Shown piece after piece: positions 1-6,385 of a DNA stretch of 10,041 nucleotides. Position 1 is the stretch's first letter. Every line of letters starts with the position of its first letter. The position numbers and the translations under genes are program-made. The stretch comes from an uncultured Akkermansia sp. (GTDB lineage: Bacteria > Verrucomicrobiota > Verrucomicrobiia > Verrucomicrobiales > Akkermansiaceae), in NCBI GenBank assembly GCA_904502165.1, contig CAJGDB010000072.1, positions 1 to 10,041 of the forward strand. The letters run 5' to 3'. Under the pieces are notes generated by a model. That model was not told where the DNA came from. It saw only the letters and a list, made by a program, of their open reading frames with translations, and did not search any database.

Positions 1-68
1 AAGCGCGTGAAATATGCGCTATTATCACTGCATCTGCCAAAACGGCTCGAGCTCGTCTGGAAAAATAA
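1..68 (+). CDS. C-terminal end of an unidentified gene (partial)
   Basis: From base 3 an open frame codes for about 21 residues ending ARARLEK and stops with TAA at 66-68. The 5' part is outside the window. The basic, helical-looking tail would suit a ribosomal protein or another translation gene, and trmD often follows rpsP, rimM or similar genes. The visible residues do not let me name it. An alternative frame (base 1) stays open to about 118, but its residues look like non-coding translation. Confidence 0.4.
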   Translation, partial: AREICAIITASAKTARARLEK

Positions 69-102
69 ATCCCCTTGCGAGCGTAGCGAGCGGAACTTCA
101 CC

Positions 103-130
103 AATTGTCCTTTGTAATTTGTCCTTTGTA
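103..130 (+). repeat. 14-nt tandem repeat just upstream of trmD
   Basis: Two head-to-tail copies of a 14-mer occur, AATTGTCCTTTGTA (103-116) and ATTTGTCCTTTGTA (117-130), with one mismatch. They end nine bases before the trmD start codon and sit where a ribosome binding site would be expected. No AGGAGG-like sequence is present. Just before them, around 76-92, the hexamer GCGAGC also occurs twice in direct orientation. Confidence 0.7.
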
Positions 131-139
131 AATTAGATT

Positions 140-943
140 ATGTTAAAAATCGACGTTCTCACTCTTTTCCCTGAGCTCATCACCGTGCCGCTTTCCCAGA
201 GCATCATGGGGCGTGCGGCGGAGGCCGGGCTCATCGAGGTACACGCGCACCAGCTGCGCGACTGGACGCACGATAAATACCGCCGCACGGATGATTACCT
301 CTGCGGCGGTGGTCAGGGGATGCTCATGAAGTGCGAGCCCATCTTCGAGGCCATCGAGGAACTGCGGCAGGAGAACACGAAAGTCATCCTCATGACCCCG
401 CAGGGGCGCGTCTTCCGCCAGCCCGTGGCCGAGGAACTGGCAGCCCCCTGCATGGAGGGTGGCGATGCCCACTACATCTTCCTCTGCGGCCACTACGAGG
501 GCGTGGACCAGCGCGTGATTGATACGCTGGTCGACATGGAAATTTCCATCGGCGACTATATCCTGACCAATGGTGCAATCGCCGCCGTGGTGGTCATTGA
601 CGCCATAGCCCGCCTGCTGCCCGGTGCCCTGGGCGATGACCGCAGCAGCGTGGAGGAATCATTCTCCAACGGCCTGCTGGAAGCCCCCGCCTACACCAAG
701 CCCAATGTTTTCCGCGGCATGGAAGTGCCCCCGGTCTTCCTCTCCGGCAACCACAAGGCCATCGAGGAATGGAAGCTCGAGAAATCCATCGAGCGCACCA
801 AGGCTAACCGCCCCGACCTCTACGAAGCCTGGGCAGCCGCCCACCCGGAGTACTTTGCCCCGAAAAAGCGTAAAAAGACAAAGCTGACTACCTACAAGCC
901 CCGCAAGGTGCAAACAGAAGAACCGAGTATGAAGGAAGAGTAA
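140..943 (+). CDS. trmD: tRNA (guanine-N1-)-methyltransferase TrmD
   Basis: TrmD transfers methyl from S-adenosylmethionine to N1 of G37 in tRNAs reading with a 3' neighbour G, which prevents +1 frameshifting. It is a trefoil-knot (SPOUT) dimer in the cytoplasm. Hallmarks visible in order are the N-terminal IDVLTLFPELI, the loop CGGGQGMLMKCEP, the knot region LCGHYEGVDQRVID, then SIGDYILTNG, and the linker ending ARLLPGALG. GMEVPPVFLSGNH begins the C-terminal domain at residue 193. The 267-aa length is slightly above the usual, with a basic tail (APKKRKKTK) at the end. The residue aligning with the catalytic Asp169 of E. coli TrmD is Glu here (SVEESF). The ATG at 140 is the natural start but has no Shine-Dalgarno. 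The last 225 nt recur at 2456-2680. Confidence 0.97.
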   Translation: MLKIDVLTLFPELITVPLSQSIMGRAAEAGLIEVHAHQLRDWTHDKYRRTDDYLCGGGQGMLMKCEPIFEAIEELRQENTKVILMTPQGRVFRQPVAEELAAPCMEGGDAHYIFLCGHYEGVDQRVIDTLVDMEISIGDYILTNGAIAAVVVIDAIARLLPGALGDDRSSVEESFSNGLLEAPAYTKPNVFRGMEVPPVFLSGNHKAIEEWKLEKSIERTKANRPDLYEAWAAAHPEYFAPKKRKKTKLTTYKPRKVQTEEPSMKEE

Positions 944-964
944 CACTGCCCCATAACAGCATGC

Positions 965-2398
965 TTATTTTCTTTCCCGATACAGGTGGAGAGCATGCTC
1001 TAATGATATGTGTCCATACTTCCAATATTCCCATGTCAGCGTTTCCGATTCTGCGTCATATCTTGCCGAAGTACCTTCGGGAAAGGCAATTCCCAAACTG
1101 TTCAGCGAGGTGATAACATCCTCATGAGTCCGATACCCCTCCGCAAAAAAGCCTGGCTCAACATGATATCTCAGCTTGATAATGATATTTGCATTCCGGA
1201 ATAAATAAGGCAAATCCCCTCCCTCTACCATACCAATGGCAACACAGGCTGCCTCATATTTCTCGATGGAGGATTTCAATTTTTTTCTGGCCGCAGCCTC
1301 AGCCGATGCAGAAGCCGCATTATACGCTATCTGCTTCGCCTTAATATCATCACGAGCAGCCGCTATAAATTCTGGTGTTACTGAGGAAGCCATGCTCTGT
1401 GCCAACTTTGCGCGGCGATTCAGATTCGAGAGTCTCTTCTTCTCCAGGAACGAAACTCCCATTTCTCCCATTGCCCTGGTTGTCACCTTGCCATCGTGCC
1501 TGGTTATCTCGATTTCTTTTTCCTTATAACCTTTCTTGCCTACATTAAGTGCATAATAAAGCGCATCCTTCGGACTGTAACCATTGCAGATAGCATAGAC
1601 ATAGATAAGCCTGCGACCACCACCGGCAGCAGCGGCTTTCGCGTAGGCTTTTTTGGCACGAGCAGCCGCAGATTCCGCTTTTTTCTTCGCTTGCTCCTCT
1701 GCAAGCCCCTGTGCTACGGCTTTCATCCTGGCGCGCTCGCCAGCCTGCAAGGCAACGATTTCTTCCTCTTTCATCGTCCGTGAACCCTGAATCGCCTTCT
1801 CATACGCCATTTGCAATGAATAATCGTCTACCTTTTCTAAGGCGTAAACCTCTTTTACAAAAGCCTTACGAGCAAATTCCCCCTTCTTATCAGCCTTATC
1901 GTAGAAAAAGTAGGCTGTGCCACCTGAAGTTAATAGGTTACCTGCCTGAGAGTGTTCCTGCGCCTTCTTCTCAACATATTCCACCAGTTTCTTCCGCTCC
2001 ATGTATTTTTCTGCGCACGCGACCCCAGCGGCAGCAGCCTTCTCCATTCCTGCATCCAGATTATTCTGGGCGGCCGTCCTATCAGTCTCTGCCTGGTGCC
2101 TTTTATTTCTCAATACGCTAATCTCTTTTTCAAGCTCAGCGATACGAGACTCAAAATACGCCTTATCCTGTTCCGGAGACTCCGGCCTTAATGCACCAGC
2201 CTTATCCTTTACAGCCGAGATTTCCCGGTCAAGCTGCATTAACTGCGTAGTAAGCTGCTTAGTCAAATTCTCAGCAGCAACCACCTTTTTCTGCAACGCC
2301 TCCACCTCCTGGCTGATATCAGATTCTGCATCGGAAGCCACCACCAAAGCACAACACAGATAAAACCCTACTGTAAGAAAAACAATGGCACATTTCAT
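965..2398 (-). CDS. Secreted coiled-coil protein of unknown function, 477 aa
   Basis: I do not recognise this family. Residues 1-22 form a signal peptide: basic start, hydrophobic core and a small-residue end VVAS before Asp. This predicts export to the periplasm or surface; the cysteines at 15-16 do not make a good lipobox. Residues about 25-115 are heptad-like and charged, with strong coiled-coil character (for example SRIAELEKEISVL). A second Ala/Lys/Glu-rich helical stretch covers about 210-262, ending in AAAAGGGRR. A more globular part follows (YAICNGYSPKDALYYALNVG), then an Ala-rich helix, then a C-terminal domain from about 390 ending in LTWEYWKYGHISLEHALHLY. That C-terminal end recurs as a relic at 2701-2963. 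The gene is convergent with trmD, with 21 nt between stop codons. A perfect 14-bp palindrome covers its start codon, and there is only a weak AAGG ahead of the ATG. Confidence 0.8.
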   Translation of the reverse strand: MKCAIVFLTVGFYLCCALVVASDAESDISQEVEALQKKVVAAENLTKQLTTQLMQLDREISAVKDKAGALRPESPEQDKAYFESRIAELEKEISVLRNKRHQAETDRTAAQNNLDAGMEKAAAAGVACAEKYMERKKLVEYVEKKAQEHSQAGNLLTSGGTAYFFYDKADKKGEFARKAFVKEVYALEKVDDYSLQMAYEKAIQGSRTMKEEEIVALQAGERARMKAVAQGLAEEQAKKKAESAAARAKKAYAKAAAAGGGRRLIYVYAICNGYSPKDALYYALNVGKKGYKEKEIEITRHDGKVTTRAMGEMGVSFLEKKRLSNLNRRAKLAQSMASSVTPEFIAAARDDIKAKQIAYNAASASAEAAARKKLKSSIEKYEAACVAIGMVEGGDLPYLFRNANIIIKLRYHVEPGFFAEGYRTHEDVITSLNSLGIAFPEGTSARYDAESETLTWEYWKYGHISLEHALHLYRERK

Positions 2399-2410
2399 AC
2401 CTTAAGGTAT
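2397..2410 (-). promoter_or_regulatory. Perfect 14-bp palindrome over the start codon of the 477-aa gene
   Basis: ATACCTTAAGGTAT reads the same on both strands. On the minus strand its last bases are the first bases of the start codon. A further ACC follows at 2411-2413, so the half-site GGTAT/ATACC appears three times in 17 bp. This could be an operator for repression near the start codon, or an mRNA hairpin that hides the start. I see the symmetry directly; the function is inferred. Confidence 0.4.
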
Positions 2411-2455
2411 ACCATCCCATTGATGATATGAAAAGCAAAAATAACCGGTAACCGC

Positions 2456-2680
2456 ATGGAAGTACCGCCCGTCTTCCTCTCCGGCAACCACAAGGCCATC
2501 GAGGAATGGAAGCTGGATAAATCCATCGAGCGCACCAAGACAAACCGCCCGGATTTGTACGAAGCCTGGGCAGCCGCCCACCCGGAGTACTTTGCCCCGA
2601 AAAAGCGTAAAAAGACAAAGCTGACTACCTACAAGCCCCGCAAGGTGCAGGTGGAAAAACCGGGCGCGGGAGAAGATTAA
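2456..2680 (+). pseudogene. Second copy of the trmD 3' end (C-terminal domain fragment)
   Basis: These 225 nt align without a gap to 719-943 of trmD and encode residues 194-267 of TrmD, including EVPPVFLSGNHKAIEEW and the basic tail. By eye there are about 24 differences. A block of 92 nt (2558-2649 against 821-912) is identical. Most differences in the first 102 nt are synonymous (GTG/GTA, CTC/TTG, GAC/GAT), with only Glu to Asp and Ala to Thr changed. The final residues differ but keep the same length. The fragment lacks the knot domain and cannot be an active methyltransferase. The synonymous pattern says it evolved as the end of a working trmD in another lineage before reaching this place. 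The Met at its start is an internal residue of TrmD. Confidence 0.9.
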
Positions 2681-2700
2681 GGCTGCTTCATGCAGCAAAC

Positions 2701-2963
2701 TCATTTCTTTGCCTGATACCCATGGAGCGCCTGCTCCATCGTTATATGGCCATATTTCTGATGCTCCCAGATCAGCGTTTCCGTCTCTGCATCCCGGAAC
2801 AGATAAGGCAGCTTTTCCCCTCTGCCAGCGGAAGAAAAAACGATATATCAGACAAAACCTCCACTTCCTGTACAATGACTGAATCCTCATGGGTATTTAT
2901 TTTTAGCAGGGTAGGGTATTTTTTCTGTACATCACGCTGAAAACACGCTACTCTAAGGGTCTC
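2701..2963 (-). pseudogene. Frameshifted relic of a homologue of the 477-aa secreted protein (C-terminal part)
   Basis: Read on the minus strand, the last 40 or so codons give LPYLFRDAETETLIWEHQKY followed by GHITMEQALHGYQAKK and a TGA stop (2701-2703). This aligns with the end of the 477-aa protein (DAESETLTWEYWKYGHISLEHALHLY). Upstream, in a frame shifted by one base at about 2823-2830, the reading continues KINTHEDSVIVQEVEVLSDI, which matches YRTHEDVITSLNSLGI. The piece LPYLFR occurs in the 477-aa protein before the THED segment but here after it, so the order differs. No start codon or N-terminal part is present; the relic ends at the MBOAT start. Its stop codon lies 20 nt beyond the trmD fragment, mirroring the 21 nt at the intact pair. 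Confidence 0.75.
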
Positions 2964-2965
2964 AT

Positions 2966-4303
2966 ATGTTATTCAATTCTCCTGAGTTCTGCGGCTTCTT
3001 CATCCTGATTGCATTGATAACATGGATATTGAACAGGTTCAGTTACCTGAAGACCCGAAACATCGTCCTCCTTCTGTCCTCATACGGATTCTACGCTCAT
3101 CTGCATCTGTATTATCCACTTCTGTTACTTTATGTAACTGGTGTAGCATACGTCGGCGCCAAACTGTTATGGCAGCATCAAAAGAGTAACTCCACCCGGA
3201 AGTGGATTGTCGGAAGCTCTGTTGCACTTTCTCTCTTGCCGCTGATTGTGCTGAAATACGCCCCGGCATACATAGAGAATGTCTGGTTGCCCGTCGGGTT
3301 GTCCTTTTTCACATTCCAGGCGCTCACATACACACTGGATATCTATCGAAAAAAAATAACAGAACCATTTTCCCTGTTGAATGTGGCCTTATTCACTGCA
3401 TTTTTCCCGACTCTGCTCTCCGGCCCCATTGAACACGCCCGAAACCTCATACCGCAGCTTCAAGGCAGATTCCCCATGAACTGGGATAACACCATCACAG
3501 GTGCCCAATATTTCATCTGGGGTTTATTCAAGAAAATTGTCATAGCAGACCGTCTGGCTGAATGGGTTGACACCATATATTCCAACGGCACAGCAGAAAG
3601 CGGCAGCACCCTGGCAGTCACAGCCATATTGTACAGCATTCAGATATATTGCGATTTCAGCGGTTATGCATCTATGGCTGTCGGCTGCGGGCGCATGCTG
3701 GGAATCCAGCTGACCGATAACTTCAATTTCCCGTATTTTGCCCAATCCATTAAAGATTTCTGGAGGCGCTGGCACATCTCTCTCACCAGCTGGTTCACCG
3801 AATATGTCTATATCTCGCTCGGAGGCAACAAGGTATCAAAAGCCCGGTGGGTCTTCAATATTTCGGCCGTCTTCCTGCTGAGCGGCATCTGGCACGGAGC
3901 AACCTGGTCCTTCGTCATCTGGGGAGCCATTCATGGCGTTCTGTATTTAATTGAACACTTCACGGGACTTAAAGACAAATGGGGAATCTACCGGGTATTT
4001 GTATTCGTGGGAGTCACCCTGGCCTGGGTTTTCTTCCGGATTCCGGATACAGCCCTCGCATGCAATATGATAACCAAAATGTTCACCGGTCCCTGGCTCC
4101 CATTCGGTATTGTTACCCGTATGGACTCTACTACGCTGGCTATGTGTCTGCTCGTACCGATGTTCATAGGCATTGAATATATCCTGTACAAGAAATGGTT
4201 CTACCGGAACTGGGTGGTAAAAGCCTTTGCCTTTGCCTGTCTGTTTGTAATGACGGCGCTGTTTGCCGTAAGCTCTGATAAATTCGTATACTTCCAATTC
4301 TGA
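2966..4303 (+). CDS. MBOAT-family membrane O-acyltransferase (AlgI/DltB-like)
   Basis: Proteins of this family move acyl groups, usually acetyl, across the inner membrane for attachment to a polysaccharide or cell-wall polymer by a periplasmic partner. The 445-aa protein is almost entirely hydrophobic helices. It starts with the typical MLFNSPEFCGFFILI and carries the family core: PVGLSFFTFQALTYTLDIYR (near residue 112), FFPTLLSGPIEHARNLIPQL, the DFWRRWHISLTSWF block (near 265), EYVYISLGGN, and the catalytic-histidine segment SGIWHGATW (near 308). Its length is a little short of the common 460-500. A modest AAGGG lies at 2955-2959. A weak promoter-like pair (TGTACA, 17 bp, TACTCT) at 2926-2954 lies inside the adjacent relic. 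The SGNH gene follows after 4 nt, the usual MBOAT/SGNH arrangement for O-acetylation. The substrate polymer cannot be read from the sequence. Confidence 0.9.
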   Translation: MLFNSPEFCGFFILIALITWILNRFSYLKTRNIVLLLSSYGFYAHLHLYYPLLLLYVTGVAYVGAKLLWQHQKSNSTRKWIVGSSVALSLLPLIVLKYAPAYIENVWLPVGLSFFTFQALTYTLDIYRKKITEPFSLLNVALFTAFFPTLLSGPIEHARNLIPQLQGRFPMNWDNTITGAQYFIWGLFKKIVIADRLAEWVDTIYSNGTAESGSTLAVTAILYSIQIYCDFSGYASMAVGCGRMLGIQLTDNFNFPYFAQSIKDFWRRWHISLTSWFTEYVYISLGGNKVSKARWVFNISAVFLLSGIWHGATWSFVIWGAIHGVLYLIEHFTGLKDKWGIYRVFVFVGVTLAWVFFRIPDTALACNMITKMFTGPWLPFGIVTRMDSTTLAMCLLVPMFIGIEYILYKKWFYRNWVVKAFAFACLFVMTALFAVSSDKFVYFQF

Positions 4304-4307
4304 TGCC

Positions 4308-5250
4308 ATGAAAAAAAGACTTTTCCGCATTTTCATCTTTCTTCTCATTCTTCTTGGATTGGGGTATATCCTCCATTCTCCGAATAGGACTGGAGCGGTA
4401 CTATGGACTTCACCAGGAAGCGGATATTCTCATTATCGGGCATTCTCACCTCATGAAGACATGCAATAAGGGGCTACTGGAAAAAGACCTGGGCATGAAG
4501 GTCTCCAAGTATTGCCGGGAGGGAGTACTCATCAAGCAACGCCATGTCATGGTGCAGCATTTCCTTCTTTCACAGAAGGATAGTTCTGTTCCCTACGTGA
4601 TATACGGGGTTGACCCCAACATGTTTGCGAACAGTGATGATCTAAGCACAAATTCCTACAAGCTTTTCTATCCGTTCATGGAAACCCCGGCCATGGATGA
4701 ATATGTTTACAAAGAGGCTTCCCTGTGGGATTATGCTGTACACAAGCTGGTGCGCTGCAGCCGATTCTCTGATACCGCTATCTATCGTTCAGCACGCGGA
4801 TGGATGAATTACTGGGAAAGCATGGCCAGTGGCACTATCAGCAATGAAAACTGGAACAAGCCCAGACCATGGAAGGTAAACATGCCGGAGGAAAACGTGA
4901 GATATTTTCACGAAACACTCGATATTCTCACCAGCAGAGGGGCTCACGTCATCCTGCTCTACCCTTCCATCATCAAGTCATATGAAACCTCAAACCCTGA
5001 GGCTTTTGCTTACATGATGAATTACTTTCAGGCCCTTGCAGATAATCACCCTCAGATTGATTTCCTGAACTATGCACCATTGTTCAGCCCCCGCCAGGAG
5101 TTGTTCGAAGACCCGGTCCATCTCAACAGAAAAGGAGAAGCGCTGGTGACGCAACAGCTCATCAGGGATTTACAATCTATCATGAGCAAAAAACAACCCC
5201 GGATTACATCTGGATTTTCGGCAGGAAATAGCCGCGCTGCTTCTCGCTGA
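4308..5250 (+). CDS. SGNH-hydrolase-like O-acetylation partner, frameshifted after its signal anchor
   Basis: The ATG at 4308 opens a frame for MKKRLFRIFIFLLILLGLG, a textbook signal anchor, but this frame soon ends at a TAA at 4467-4469. The body runs in the +1 frame from about 4354: LDWGISSILRIGLERYYG, then ADILIIGHSHLMK (SGNH block I with Ser in GHS), later DPVHLNRKGEALV (block V, Asp and His). One extra G in 4356-4364 (GGATTGGGG) explains the split, since removing it fuses anchor and body. Alternatively a TTG at 4354 starts a 298-aa protein without an export signal. In this family the enzyme acts in the periplasm, taking acetyl from the MBOAT partner just upstream. The last 15 or so residues run antisense to the udg 3' end and look like an added tail. 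The frameshift could be real, phase-variable or a sequencing error. Confidence 0.7.
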
Positions 5251-6133
5251 TGGGCAGACCTGCCAGCTGCATGACATGCAGCATTTCCTCCCACAGGCGG
5301 CGGCGCTCGCCCAAATCACTGGTACGCAGCAGATAGCTGGGGTGGTGAGTCACGATTACGGGGATACCATTGAAATCCCAGGTGCGTTCCTGATAAGCCG
5401 CCAGGGGCAGATTGCCCTGCTGCAGCAGACCGCGGGCAGCAATAACCCCTAGCGCCACAATCACGCGCGGTTGCACCAGCCGCAGCTCAAAATCCACCAC
5501 CGGGCGGCTGAATAAAAGCTCTTTATCGCTGGGCGGACGGGTATTCATGGTCTGGCGTGGCTGCGCCGGGCGGAACTTGACCATGTGCGTGAGATACACC
5601 TGCTCACGCGTAAGCCCCATGGCTTTCAGCATACCATCCAGTTTACCACCAGCCTCGCCCTGGAAAGGCAAGCCGGCCTTTTCATCGTAAAAACCGGGAG
5701 CATCGCCCAGAAAAACAATATCTGCCCCGGGATTCCCCTGCGGCAACACCACTTTTTCGCGCAGCGTACCCAGCTGGCGCAGCGGCCCCCACGTGGGCAG
5801 CAAGCGCCGCATATTTGCCCAGGCTTCTTCTGCATTGCTGCCGCCGGGGCGGAAGAAGGGAATATCCTCCTCCTGCACCTGAGGCTCAGCAGGAACGGGC
5901 TCGCTCAAATCCACATCCAGCTTCGGGGTGGGTGTATTTTCCGGCTCTCCCGCCACCTGCTCTGCCACAGGCTGCTGCCTCATGACCTGCACAGGCGCAG
6001 ACTGGTAACCCCGCTTTGCGGCCAGCATCCACTCGCGCAGCACCCCTCGCGCCTCATCATCCACAGCCAGCCGCTGCACTCCCCTGGCTTGCAGGGTATG
6101 CAGGTAATCAAGAACTAAGCCGCGGAGATTCAT
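5204..6133 (-). CDS. Uracil-DNA glycosylase superfamily protein, family 4-like, lacking cysteines
   Basis: Family 4 UDGs cut uracil from DNA to start base-excision repair. The C-terminal 200 residues show the fold: FLGDAPGFYDEKAGLPFQGE (motif A, with Asp where GEAPG has Glu), EAGGKLDGMLKAMGL, QVYLTHMVKFRP, VIVALGVIAA and THHPSYLLR (motif C with the active His). The N-terminal 100 residues include a Pro/Glu/Val-rich linker. The 309-aa protein as annotated has no cysteine at all. The places of the four 4Fe-4S ligands read WGPL, MVKFRP and LLFSRP, so the cluster must be absent. The gene could start at 6142 or 6133; no ribosome binding site separates them. An open frame back to 6256 would translate the repeat array and is not credible. 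It lies downstream of smpB on the same strand, with the hairpin array between. Confidence 0.85.
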   Translation of the reverse strand: MNLRGLVLDYLHTLQARGVQRLAVDDEARGVLREWMLAAKRGYQSAPVQVMRQQPVAEQVAGEPENTPTPKLDVDLSEPVPAEPQVQEEDIPFFRPGGSNAEEAWANMRRLLPTWGPLRQLGTLREKVVLPQGNPGADIVFLGDAPGFYDEKAGLPFQGEAGGKLDGMLKAMGLTREQVYLTHMVKFRPAQPRQTMNTRPPSDKELLFSRPVVDFELRLVQPRVIVALGVIAARGLLQQGNLPLAAYQERTWDFNGIPVIVTHHPSYLLRTSDLGERRRLWEEMLHVMQLAGLPISEKQRGYFLPKIQM

Positions 6134-6178
6134 TCGCCGCATGGTAGCACAATAAGCAGCTAAGTCAAGCCAGAAGAC

Positions 6179-6378
6179 TGTCCCGCCAAGGCGGGACAAT
6201 TTCACCAGTCCATGACTGATTTCACTGGATGATAATCCAATTTCACACGGCCACATCCGTATTTCACTCCTTCATTGCCACCTGCGGTGGCAGTGAAATG
6301 CGGCTCTCCGCGTGAAATTATCCTTCTGATAGTGAAATAGGCCTGCTGCCTGTGAAATTGCCTCCTTTGCAGGAGGCA
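6179..6378. repeat. Mirror-symmetric heptamer/hairpin array
   Basis: Four exact ATTTCAC copies begin at 6199, 6219, 6240 and 6261. Four exact GTGAAAT copies begin at 6293, 6312, 6332 and 6352. Spacing is 19-21 bp within each arm. Each interval is a different palindrome: CAGTC-cat-GACTG (6206-6218), TGGAT-gata-ATCCA (6226-6239), ACGG-CCGT (6247-6260), a 7-bp central stem TGCCACC/GGTGGCA (6276-6292), GCGG-ctct-CCGC (6300-6311), TATC-GATA (6319-6331) and AGGC-GCCT (6339-6351). Larger hairpins cap the ends: TGTCCCGCC/GGCGGGACA (6179-6198) and TGCCTCCT/AGGAGGCA (6359-6378), each 20 nt overall. Hairpin lengths mirror about the centre: 20-13-14-14, centre, 12-13-13-20. Heptamers 1-4 can pair with 8-5, putting hairpins opposite each other. 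The element fills the space between smpB and udg and would be transcribed with them. Its function is unknown. Confidence 0.9.
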
Positions 6379-6385
6379 GTGCGGG

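Noticed and set aside
143..493. 116-aa minus-strand open frame inside trmD
   Set aside because: It is a shadow of the trmD coding sequence with no protein character of its own.
991..1002. AGAGCATGCTCT palindrome as terminator or operator
   Set aside because: It lies within the coding end of the 477-aa gene and encodes conserved-looking residues (LEHAL); there is no T-run next to it.
2682..2696. Small GCTGC/GCAGC hairpin between trmD fragment and relic as a terminator
   Set aside because: The stem is only 5 bp and no T tract follows.
2402..2890. 162-aa minus-strand open frame
   Set aside because: It is antisense to the trmD fragment and out of frame with the recognisable relic at 2701-2963. 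The homology to the 477-aa protein lies in the other minus-strand frames.
944..5250. A complete genomic island with integrase
   Set aside because: The duplicated trmD end recalls islands that replace the end of their target gene, but no integrase, transposase, tRNA or target-site repeat is visible. Homologous recombination explains it without one.
6134..6256. N-terminal extension of the UDG open frame to an ATG at 6256
   Set aside because: It would translate half of the heptamer/hairpin array, contains the only cysteines of the frame, and does not resemble UDG N-termini. The frame is open by chance.
6179..6378. CRISPR array or integron attC cluster
   Set aside because: Repeats are 7 nt and change orientation halfway, the gaps are palindromes rather than foreign spacers, there are no cas genes or integrase, and no GTTRRRY/RYYYAAC core sites.
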